DNA from: Baffinella frigidus
Taxonomy: Eukaryota; Cryptophyceae; Cryptomonadales; Baffinellaceae
Direction: 5' to 3'
DNA: 23,318 bases
Assembly (NCBI GenBank): GCA_026770585.1
Contig: MU646433.1
Span: 264,246 to 287,563 of the forward strand
Positions 10,103 through 19,067 of the stretch are shown here, one piece after another (positions within the stretch are counted from its first letter, which is position 1; each line of letters starts with the position of its first letter). Under the pieces are notes generated by a model. It did not search any database. It saw only the letters and a program-made list of their open reading frames with translations, and was not told the origin of the DNA. The position numbers and the translations under genes were made by a program.

Positions 10103-10600
10103 TCACAGCATGGAGTTTACTGGATGCCCCCGGTTGAGCCAACTCACCCCCAAAACTACGACCATAAGTGCCTTAGAGCAAACGAGCACCTCATAACCTA
10201 CAGGGTGCCTTGACACCCCCCTTGCGAGAGGCACGCAATGGGTAAGAAAGACAAATTCAGAGCACACACTAGGTACCCACGCACGCACGTGTGAAGCCCC
10301 CAGAGGGATGCTTAGCCAAAAATGGCTGAAGGCTAGCCCCACACGCACCAGCGTACGAGAGTAACTCGAATGCTGCACTGGAAGCGTCTCCACTGACGGA
10401 AGCCCCCCTGACGGAAGCCCCACTGTCGGAAGCCCCCCTGACGGAAGCCCCCCTGTCGGAAGCCCCCCTGTCGAAAGCCCCCCTGACGGAAGCCCCCCTG
10501 ACGGAAGCCCCCCTGTTGGAAGCCCCCCTGCCGGAAGTCCCCCTGCCGGTCCCCCTGGCGGAGACCCCCTGACGGTGCCGTCAGCGACGAAGGGAGCCAT
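10103..10600 (-). CDS. Doubtful ORF carrying GGLP[S/T/A] five-residue repeats
   Basis: An ATG-started frame of 165 codons runs through a 15-bp minisatellite and so reads as repeated Gly-Gly-Leu-Pro-Ser/Thr/Ala. The rest of the frame shows no recognisable domain and a composition that could be chance. Because the repeat unit is a multiple of three, it stays open in frame whether or not it is coding. I list it only because it is the longest gap-free frame in the candidate insertion. Confidence 0.2.
   Translation of the reverse strand: MAPFVADGTVRGSPPGGPAGGLPAGGLPTGGLPSGGLPSGGLSTGGLPTGGLPSGGLPTVGLPSGGLPSVETLPVQHSSYSRTLVRVGLAFSHFWLSIPLGASHVRAWVPSVCSEFVFLTHCVPLARGVSRHPVGYEVLVCSKALMVVVLGVSWLNRGHPVNSML
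10392..10560. repeat. 15-bp minisatellite (CTGNCGGAAGCCCCC)
   Basis: Ten to eleven tandem copies of a 15-bp unit, mainly CTGACGGAAGCCCCC and CTGTCGGAAGCCCCC, with the last copies diverging. It lies inside the candidate insertion, left of the assembly gap. Confidence 0.9.
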
Positions 10601-10795
10601 GTTGAGGCGTCACTGGTTCCTTCTCCCCTCCCCCTCGCAACGGAGCGCGAGACGTGAAGAAGCGGGACGAGCGACGCGATGAGCCCGCGGCGAATCGCGC
10701 GACGGGGTGAACTTTATCTTGTGCTCTTGCTGACACTGCCGAGCCCCCGCCGAGCTCTGAGAGCGTAGGTTCGACGGCGTTTGACAGTTGCCTGC

Positions 10796-11718
10796 NNNNN
10801 NNNNNNNNNNNNNNNNNNNNNNNNNNNNNNNNNNNNNNNNNNNNNNNNNNNNNNNNNNNNNNNNNNNNNNNNNNNNNNNNNNNNNNNNNNNNNNNNNNNN
10901 NNNNNNNNNNNNNNNNNNNNNNNNNNNNNNNNNNNNNNNNNNNNNNNNNNNNNNNNNNNNNNNNNNNNNNNNNNNNNNNNNNNNNNNNNNNNNNNNNNNN
11001 NNNNNNNNNNNNNNNNNNNNNNNNNNNNNNNNNNNNNNNNNNNNNNNNNNNNNNNNNNNNNNNNNNNNNNNNNNNNNNNNNNNNNNNNNNNNNNNNNNNN
11101 NNNNNNNNNNNNNNNNNNNNNNNNNNNNNNNNNNNNNNNNNNNNNNNNNNNNNNNNNNNNNNNNNNNNNNNNNNNNNNNNNNNNNNNNNNNNNNNNNNNN
11201 NNNNNNNNNNNNNNNNNNNNNNNNNNNNNNNNNNNNNNNNNNNNNNNNNNNNNNNNNNNNNNNNNNNNNNNNNNNNNNNNNNNNNNNNNNNNNNNNNNNN
11301 NNNNNNNNNNNNNNNNNNNNNNNNNNNNNNNNNNNNNNNNNNNNNNNNNNNNNNNNNNNNNNNNNNNNNNNNNNNNNNNNNNNNNNNNNNNNNNNNNNNN
11401 NNNNNNNNNNNNNNNNNNNNNNNNNNNNNNNNNNNNNNNNNNNNNNNNNNNNNNNNNNNNNNNNNNNNNNNNNNNNNNNNNNNNNNNNNNNNNNNNNNNN
11501 NNNNNNNNNNNNNNNNNNNNNNNNNNNNNNNNNNNNNNNNNNNNNNNNNNNNNNNNNNNNNNNNNNNNNNNNNNNNNNNNNNNNNNNNNNNNNNNNNNNN
11601 NNNNNNNNNNNNNNNNNNNNNNNNNNNNNNNNNNNNNNNNNNNNNNNNNNNNNNNNNNNNNNNNNNNNNNNNNNNNNNNNNNNNNNNNNNNNNNNNNNNN
11701 NNNNNNNNNNNNNNNNNN
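10796..11718. other. Assembly gap (N run)
   Basis: 923 consecutive N. Its true length is unknown. Any frame crossing it is unsupported. Confidence 0.99.
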
Positions 11719-11988
11719 GGATACCATGAGCCTCAGAACAAGGCTTACTTGGGTTCGGTGCGTGTAAGTGAGCATGGGAGCGATGTCGTATACCTTCACC
11801 CACCCCAATAGAGCCACCCTGTATCCCCTCTTCACGAGCCTCTGCACTGGAGAGCTAAAGGCGATCCGAAAGCAAAAATGCTTTCTCTGCAGATCCCTTC
11901 TACGGAACGGCGTGTCGTTGGCATATGTTGGGCGAAATTAAAACCTAAAGGACCTAAAGGACTCCCACCCACCCGGCGCTGCCGCAGA
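11719..11988. other. Unique sequence right of the gap; no gene recognised
   Basis: 270 bp of non-repeat DNA between the gap and the repeat array. A minus-strand frame from about 11847 is open into the gap but matches nothing I recognise. The tandem CCTAAAGGA at about 11944-11962 is a minor repeat. It is the right end of the candidate insertion. Confidence 0.4.
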
Positions 11989-12870
11989 GTGAAGGGTTTA
12001 GGCTTTACGGGTTCGGGATTGTGATGAAGGGTTTAGCGCTGGGGGTTGAGGATTTAGGATTGAGGGATGATTGATGGTTTTGAAGGTTTAGTGTTTAGTG
12101 TTTACGGTTTACTCTTTGGGATCTTGGGTCAAGGTTTTAGGGTTTAGGATCCAGGATTTGGGGTTTATGGTTTTGGGTTTGGTGTTTTGGTTTGACGTTT
12201 TGTGGTTCACGATTTTAGGTTTAGGGTTTAGGATTTAGGGTTTGCGAGTTTTGGTTTTGGTTTGTTCTGGTTTCAGGGTTTAGGGTGTAGGGTTTTGGGT
12301 TAGGGTTCAGGGGTTTTGATTTTAGGTTTATGGTGAAGGACGGTTCAAAATGGTAGGATAGGTTTCAGAGTTCAGGGTTCAGAGTTTTGTGTCAAAGGCG
12401 TTAGCGTTGAGTTTAGGATCTTGGGTTAATTGAGGGATTAGTTTTGAAAATCCATGATTCAGGATTTGGGGAGGCCAGGGTTTAGGGTTTAGGTTATAGG
12501 GTTTAGGGTTGAGTGTTCACGGTTTTAAAGTTTACGGGTCAGGGTGTAAGGTTTGGGCTTGGTGGTTTGAGGATTGAGGGTTGAGGGTTGAGGGCTTAAA
12601 ATGGGCAGTGGGTATATTGTGAAGGGTTTAGGCTTTACGGGTTCGGGATTGTTGGGTTCAGGGTACATGATGTAGGGTTTGGCGCTGGGGGTTGAGGATT
12701 GAGGATTGAGGGATGATTGATGGTTTTGGGTTTAGGGTGTAGGGTTGAGGTCTTTCTAGAGTCTTAGCGTTGGGCGTTGAGCGTTGAGCGTTGAACATTT
12801 AGTGCCATGTGCTTGTTCTGTGGGTTTGGGGATTGTGATTGATGGGCTTTGACTTAGGGTTAAGGGACAC
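11989..12870 (+). repeat. Degenerate telomere-like array containing the empty-site paralogue
   Basis: G-rich (plus strand) variant repeat. Bases 12432-12729 join copies of 8971-9163 and 11989-12083 at one GTGAA (12619-12623). Near the right end, units become GTTGAGCGTTGAGCG. No exon is apparent. Confidence 0.8.
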
Positions 12871-13649
12871 TTTTCTAAGCTTCAACCACTCTTTCTCAAC
12901 CCCACACACACACCCTTCCGTACCATCCCTGCTGTCGAGCTTGGTGGAACACAATACGACCCTCACATGACTTTCGGGTTAACTCGAAGTCCTTATCTTA
13001 AAACAAAAAAGTGTTTCCTCCTCGCTCGAGAGCGGCTTCTCGAAATGCGAAATTGAGAAGAACGCAGTTCCCAGCAGTCTTTACTCGAGAGCTCGATCCG
13101 GCCTTAGAAGGCCCGTAGTTACCAGTCAACTCTCTCTATTTAGAAGACCTAAGTGAATGTACTTAGGAGGCTTAAGTGAATCTACACCGACGTCCTCATA
13201 ACCTTTACGTCCTTAGATGCCCTTAGAGCCTAGATACCCAGATCCCCCCAGGGCCGTCTACAAGCCTGACAAGCTCTGTTTCTCGGAGATGGGGTCGGTT
13301 GCGCCCCTGTCTCCGTGTGTACACAACGTCTCGAGTGCGCATGACCTCTCACTAGGTTCCTACTCAGGCACAGCATCGGTCGAGTTTCAATACGTGGCGG
13401 CCGTGTTGGTATGCATAAAGCCCTTCATCAAGGTCTCTCACTAGCATCGACTAAGATGAACATTTTCGCTGTTATCTCACCTGCTATGAAACTAATTTCC
13501 CGGGAATCAATCGCCAACGTGACGAATTGCAGGTTTCGTAATTTTATTTTGACCGAGGGGGTCGTGACTGCCGATCTCTGTACAGTAGTGCACCATGCAC
13601 CAGGCATCATCGTTGCTGGGAACCTCCCTTTCTGGCTCAGCAGGCCACG
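12871..13649. other. Unique intergenic stretch downstream of the glycosyltransferase gene
   Basis: Less GC-rich than the coding regions around it. Small frames are present but none resembles a protein family. A small inverted repeat (CCTAAGT at 13148 and ACTTAGG at 13161) is the only structure noted. This may include the 3' untranslated region of the minus-strand glycosyltransferase gene, whose stop codon is at 13650-13652. Confidence 0.4.
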
Positions 13650-15713
13650 CTATCGGACGCTGCGGCCGTAGTAGAGGCGGTAGAGGGTGTTGGGAGAGAC
13701 TCCCGCGTAGATGTGGAGGAGGAGCATCGCCTGGTTGGTCACGGACACTGTCGACACGCCCTTGCGCTCCCACCGCCGCACAGAGCACAGCGCCGTCAGA
13801 GGCAGTATGTGCACGCGGTGCTCTCGCCCAGTCCTGCGAGCGGAAGAGAGCGTGAGGACGATCATGTGCTGCTGGCACCCAGGCGGGAAACAGCCAAGCC
13901 ACACCAGGTGTTTGCAAGCGTCAACCATGCTTCTCAGTTCTCACAATCCCTTCCTTCACTCGCGTTCAGTGATGCTGCATAGGATCGCATGGGATGGGTC
14001 ACAACTTGACTGGGGCGTGGGTGAAAACAACGCCACTTTCCAGAATCGCGTGGGGAGCACGTTTGGGTGAGGTTAGAAAGGGTTGGGGTCAGACTTGAAG
14101 CTGGCGTGCATGCCCGCTCGTCGCAGCCGCCTGACAAAGTCGAAATCCTGCGGGACAAGAGCCTCTCAGGACCGCGGAACCTGCGCCAACCCCAAAACCT
14201 CTCCGGTGTCTTGACCCCTCCGATGCCAAAGCCTATCCGGTTGTCTGCCCCCTCCGATTCCATACCGCAGGATCGGTCTGTTTTCTTCATGTTGCGATTC
14301 TTGAGGGGGGGAGGGGAGGGAGAGCGCACCTCCATGAGAGGCATGTCGCCAAAGCCGCCCACGCCATGAAAACGGTCTTTTCGCACGAAGATCGCCTGGT
14401 CTCCGTACGGCAACTGCACGCCGAGAAAGCAACCCCCCCATCAGTCTCTGCACTACAAACCATCCTCGCACTGGCGGTGTGGGACCATGGTGCATCTTTC
14501 ACTTCACGGCGCGCGCTAATTCACCATAGACCCCCTCCCCTGCCAAACCCGCGCACACTCGAGTAGTTGGGTAGCGCCCAGCCAAGCAGATTTTTTCCTT
14601 CATTCTTTGGTCTCGAGAAACGCAAGCGAGTTGCGTTGGAAAGAGGCTGTGAGGGCAGGAGGGGAACCTGGAGGGCTTGGCTGCGGAGAGTGGCAAAGCG
14701 CGCCATGGCAGAAAGCCCGGGCGGCGGTGGCCGGCCCTCGCAGTCTATGCCGAACCGGAATGCCCCGATCACCACCCCCTCGCGGCACGCCGCTGTGCGC
14801 ACCTCCAAGTCCCAGAACCTGCAAACCGCGCGGGCTCTGTCACATGCCTGCCTCTCACCACTCGCGAGGACGATCGACACTTGCAAGGTAAGGCCCGCGT
14901 CCAGCGGGCGCTTGTGCGCGAGGGGGGAAGACCTGGGAAGAAGGCAGTCGGCATGGACGAAGAGTAGTACCTGTGCAGCACACAGGTGAGGGTAAGAGCA
15001 GTTCCCTCTCACAGAGCAAACACTTTCAGGTGGCTGCCACGGCGCGTCAACGCCAAGACCTGAGCAGAGGAAACCAAGATGGAGGGGAGGCGGGCAATGG
15101 TGTGAGGGGCTTGGTGTGTGACCTCTCCTCGGGCAAGCGCGGCGCCAGCGTTGAGAGCAGAGGATCTTCCCGAGGAACAGCGCACGACGGTGATGGGCAG
15201 CTCGGATTCCTCCAAGCGCTGCGCCGTCTCATCGTCGACGACGGCGACGATGAACTCGGTCCGCAGCTGCGTCTGCATGTGTGTACTGGCGTGCCGGATC
15301 ACGCGAAGGACAGAGTCTGCTTCGTGGAACGCCGGAATCACGACCGAGATGAGAATGTTTGCGGGGTTGCGCAGCGGCTCCGCGTCCATCATCGCTGCGC
15401 GAGAAAGGGCCTCGAACCACCCCGCCCTGCCAGGAGGGAGCCGCCACGCCATCATCAGTGTCGTTGTTCTCGGGAATAGCTTCCAGTGCATCTGAACCTT
15501 GCGGCAGCGGGGTTGGGTGTTTTCGGTGGGACGCTACCTGGCCAGCGCAAGGTCCCAGACGTAGGGAACGACGGTGGAGAAAAAGTTGAAGGGGACCAGA
15601 AAGGCGGAGACCGTCCAGACTACTAAAGTCTGCGCTGCTCTTGAGATCATCGATGCCATACGGAAGGCTTTTCCCAGCGCCTCTCCCGTCCGTCGGGCTA
15701 CTCTGAAAAACAT
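13650..15713 (-). CDS. Glycosyltransferase family 2, TIGR04283 type, with N-terminal membrane segment
   Basis: Seven proposed exons: 15713-15538, 15426-15123, 14970-14933, 14818-14668, 14413-14330, 14147-14095, 13833-13650. They sum to 990 bp (329 residues) with all phases agreeing. The core follows TIGR04283 (transferase 2, rSAM/selenodomain-associated) from end to end: ISVVIPAF at 85-92, GRSSALNAGAALARGE, LLFVHAD, a GAFRF segment, LPYGDQAIFVR at 224, GGFGDMPLMEDFDFVRRL, and SVRRWERKG with TNQAMLLL near the end. Family proteins are usually about 220-230 residues. Here about 85 residues are added at the N terminus, with a hydrophobic stretch at 29-52 that may anchor or target the protein. Exon 3 is only 38 bp. 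Several donors are weak (GTCACA, GTCTTC, GTCTGA), but the protein reads continuously. In bacteria the family often sits with radical-SAM/arsenosugar genes; the substrate here is unknown. Start: first in-frame ATG after a stop. Confidence 0.85.
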
Positions 15714-15796
15714 TTCACCCAAAGTCAAGCTACTTTAGACGTGCCCGGCGCAATCACAAGTCGACTCTATGGGAGAAGTTGACTTTTGGTGAAATG
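15711..15796. promoter_or_regulatory. Divergent promoter with inverted repeat holding an ATG on each strand
   Basis: The minus strand reads TTGACTTTGGGTGAAATG (15728-15711) and the plus strand reads TTGACTTTTGGTGAAATG (15779-15796). They match at 17 of 18 bases around a 50-bp spacer. The minus ATG is the proposed start of the glycosyltransferase. The plus ATG (15794) opens a 29-codon frame that stops at 15881-15883, out of frame with the PDZ gene. The arrangement suggests a bidirectional promoter with mirrored leader sequence. Confidence 0.55.
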
Positions 15797-15882
15797 TCCA
15801 GCCCCTCTTCCCGATCGGGTGTTCTGCGGCGGCGGGGTTCTTCGGTCTGGCTGGGACGCAGCCCAAGTTGGAGCGCAGCGTG

Positions 15883-17661
15883 ATGAGCGCTGTGTTAGAC
15901 ACCATCACCGGGACGGAGCTGGGGAACCCGGGCGCGCACTCGACGGTGGTGAAACTCGACGATGCCGAGCATGCATCAAGCCTCGCGAGGGGTCCGCTCA
16001 GGACGGCCGTGCCGTGCATAGCGCTGCGCCTGAACAAGCACGGAAACACCGCCGTGTACGGCGTCGAGCCAGACTCGGACCTCATCGGCAAGGTGGCGCC
16101 CGGCGATGTCGTGGTCAAGGTGGATGGACGTCCCACGGAGGCGAGGACGCCGGCGGAGGTTCGGGAGCTGCTCGCAGGTGCTTGCCCTGCCTGCTGTGCC
16201 GGGAGGAGCCCTCCTGTATTTGAGCACCATCCAGACATTCGACCCTGCGAGATTCTTTTGCTGCCTCTCCGCCATGCGCGCCTACATGCTGACAAGTCCG
16301 TAAGTAGATGACCACCTCCTTTCGTTGGAACAGCCAAGCGCGCGCCTGGCGGAAGTGGAGATGTAGTCAGAGGCTCAAGCACGTAAAACAGGCGGCTCTA
16401 ACAAAATGCCTTGCCAGGTCCATTCGGCTCGCTTACCGCAGTCGGGTTCGCTCGCCCTCTGGAGCCGGGTGCCCCTCTCGGGCGCGGGGAGAAGGTGGTG
16501 CTCATCAACCTACTACGCGACATTCCGCTCGAGCCGCTTGACGGAGTCACCCCGCGGAAGCCTGGGGTCGGAAGCGCAACGCCCAGAAATGACAGGCCCG
16601 GCAGCGGGAAGAGCACCCGGCCTGCGTCGGACGCGTCCGGCAGTGGAAAGGTTGGCAGCAAGAGCCGGCCTGCGTCGGACAGGTCTGGCCAAGGAAAAGG
16701 CAGCGCGCCTGCCACAGACGCGCGGGGAAGCGGAGGGGTGCGTTGGCGAGAGACCGGCCCGCAGCGGTCAGCGGAGGGCGAGTTCCCGAGTGGGGATGGG
16801 CGCGGAAGCCACCGTGTGCAGGGCAACGTGACTTCGAAGGATGCAGGGGGGGGCAAAAGCGCTCGCTCGCCTGAATCGAGTCCTCCGCGTCCCGGCAGTG
16901 GACGATCTGACGCCAGTGCTCAGCGTCCAGGCAGTGCACGCTCTGACGCCAGGAGCGACCCGAGAAGCTCTCCCAGCAGCATCCGCACGCCAGACCCTGC
17001 CGTCGGCAGCCAAGAGCGGCCTCGACTCGCGCCTCCCGAAAGGGTTGGCGGCGCTCGAGATGCGCTTCCCGGTACGAAAGACGTCAGAGGAATCGGACAA
17101 GAACCCGCAGCAGCAGCATCGGGGAGCGGCCGCGGGGGCGTGGCGTCGGAGCGGGGCGGCAGCTTCGCAGCAGGCGGGCGAGCAGCGCCGCAGCCGCAGC
17201 CGACGTCGGCTTCCTCCGAGGGGAGGACGCCCAACGCACCGGCAGCCGACCGCTTCCTCTCCTCGGCGGGCGCAACTTCGGGCGCACCAGGGCAGACGCC
17301 ACAGCTTGCACGGGACACTGCCGCGAGAGGCAGCGTGGCGTCGGCGGCCTCGGGGGCAGACGCGGGGCTGCCAGAGGCTGGAGGCGCGCGCGTGCAGAAG
17401 GAGGCTGGGGTGCGGCGCGAGAAGTACGGCGCTGTGCAGGCCGGGGGGCGCGTGCGTGCTGGCGCCCAGGTCGACGAGCCGCTGCTCGGACAGGGAGGGG
17501 AGGAGCGCGAGGAGTGGGATGATGTTGAGGCGGGCGAGGACGGGGGTGAATGGGCAGATGAGGAAGCGCCCGACGGCAGGAAAGGCTGGATGTACTTGGG
17601 AGGGTCGATGTTTTCGGCCCTCATCGCGCTGTGGCTGTGGAGATCTGGCGGGCAACTGTAA
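15883..17661 (+). CDS. PDZ-domain protein with long disordered region and C-terminal membrane anchor
   Basis: Two proposed exons, 15883-16177 and 16418-17661, total 1539 bp (512 residues). The join (GCAG|GTGCTT to GCCAG|GTCC) makes a Gly codon and continues the PDZ domain as LLAGPFGSL. The PDZ domain spans roughly 20-125, with VYGVEPDSDLIGKVAPGD and VVVKVDGRP. Residues about 130-470 are rich in Gly, Ser, Pro, Arg and Ala, include degenerate repeats around RPASD/GSGK, and are probably disordered. An acidic stretch follows. The last 25 residues contain a hydrophobic segment (YLGGSMFSALIALWLW), suggesting tail anchoring. The start is uncertain: the frame is open back to 15793, and an ATG at 15794 in another frame shares the divergent promoter repeat, so a short first exon may be missing. 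Long frames on the opposite strand here are shadows. Confidence 0.75.
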
Positions 17662-17723
17662 AAAAAGTTTATTACACTCCAACTGTACAGGCTGTGGCCT
17701 TCGGCGTGCGGGGCTGGTCTTCG

Positions 17724-19035
17724 CTACTCTGGCGCAGGAGCGACGCGCGGGGATGGCGAGCGGTCGACGGTCTTGGCGTGGTGGATAGCCTCGAGGTTGA
17801 CATGCGTCCACTCTGTGTACTCCTCCATCTGCCCACCACCGCCGGGTCAGCGCCCACCTGAAGCGTAGAGCATCCTCCATCTGGCCAGCAAGTTGCACAG
17901 GGATACCTCGCCTAAGAACACCCTTGCTCGAGGGTCGGTCTGTCGTCGTGTTCTGAAATTTGTACCAGCGGTTTCTCAACGCGAGAAAGAGTCAACCTTC
18001 TGGTGCTAAAATAAGATCACACAAGGGTCGAACGTAACCCGTAACTTACGAACCTTAACGGTCGAATGAACCCGTAACTTTAGAACCTTGGAATCTTGAG
18101 TTACGGGTTCTTGCAACCGAGGAATTCCGGTAACCATCAAACCTTGCATCAGGCACAGACCACAGCACACCCCAGAGCTGCGCGCCTCGCATGACTGATG
18201 GGAAACGACGCGCGGGTTTAGGAATGAGGGTTGAGGCGTTCGGCGTTAGGCTCTAGGTATTTTAGGCTTTAGGTTGTAGGCTTTAAATTTTAGGGTTTCA
18301 CCGCGCGGACGCACCACCCTTGCGCCTTCCCAGACTGCACCCCGCACCAACACCCAAGAGGTGGAGTGGAGCGCCCGGCACAATTCACCTTGAGGGAGTT
18401 GATGCCGATGAGGGAGCTTTCGAGGGAGATGAGGGACGCGACGAAGCCCTCATTGGGCCAGACGATCGGCCGGCGCTCGCGCATGGCGCTGAGCGCCTCG
18501 CGCAGCGTCATGCGGTGCTCGCGCATCATGTAGGCGAGCGTGAGCGCGGTGCTGCGCGAGACGCCCGCCGCGCAGTGCACCAGGACGCCGCCGCCCTCCG
18601 AGATTGCTGCCCGGATGAAATCCATCGCTTCCTGCGAGGAAGAGCGCTCAGGCACCTCAGGTTTGAACCCCAAACCCTAAACCCGATCCTCCAAAACCCT
18701 GATCACTAAACCCTAGACCCTGAGAGCTCTGGTTCCTGGGTTAAACCGTAAACCGTAAACCCCAACCCAAACCCCTAAAATCTAAACCCTAAAACCTAAA
18801 AATGAACCGGGTGTGGACCACCTCAGGTTTGAGCCCTAATCCCTAAGACCTAAGCCCTAAACCCCGAACCCTGAACCCTACACACTGAACCCCAAAATCT
18901 GGAACCTAACCCCAACGCTGACTGCATGCGAGGGCGCTCAGCCACATCAGGTCTAGCACCTGCACCTGCAACAGTGAACTCTAAACCTTATGCCCTTAAT
19001 CCTCAACCCTAAACCCCAAAACTTTAACATCAATC

Positions 19036-19067
<32 letters not shown>

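Larger units (their letters stand above)
9159..11993. mobile_element. Candidate insertion of about 2.8 kb with 5-bp flanking duplication GTGAA
   Basis: The block 9164-11988 is non-repeat DNA inside the telomere-like array. GTGAA occurs at 9159-9163 and at 11989-11993. The left flank (8971-9163) matches 12432-12623 and the right flank (11989-12083) matches 12619-12729. In that second place the two flanks are joined directly through one GTGAA. This is the pattern of a filled site and an empty site. The ends are TCTGGGG on the left and, read inward from the right, TCTGCGG, so any terminal inverted repeat is very short. No transposase, integrase or reverse transcriptase is visible, but 923 bases are N. 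Deletion between GTGAA microhomologies in the other copy is the alternative. Confidence 0.55.

Noticed and set aside
10392-10560. CRISPR array
   Set aside because: The 15-bp units are tandem with no spacers, and the genome is eukaryotic.
10610-11847. Long ORFs crossing the N run
   Set aside because: They are open only because N codons are not stops; almost all of their length is unknown sequence.
15735-16382. 215-residue minus-strand ORF over the PDZ first exon
   Set aside because: It overlaps the PDZ exon on the opposite strand, crosses the divergent promoter and shows no domain.
16768-17979. 403-residue minus-strand ORF opposite the PDZ gene
   Set aside because: GC-rich codons leave the opposite strand open; the translation is low-complexity Arg/Ala/Pro, while the plus strand has a PDZ domain and a spliced frame.
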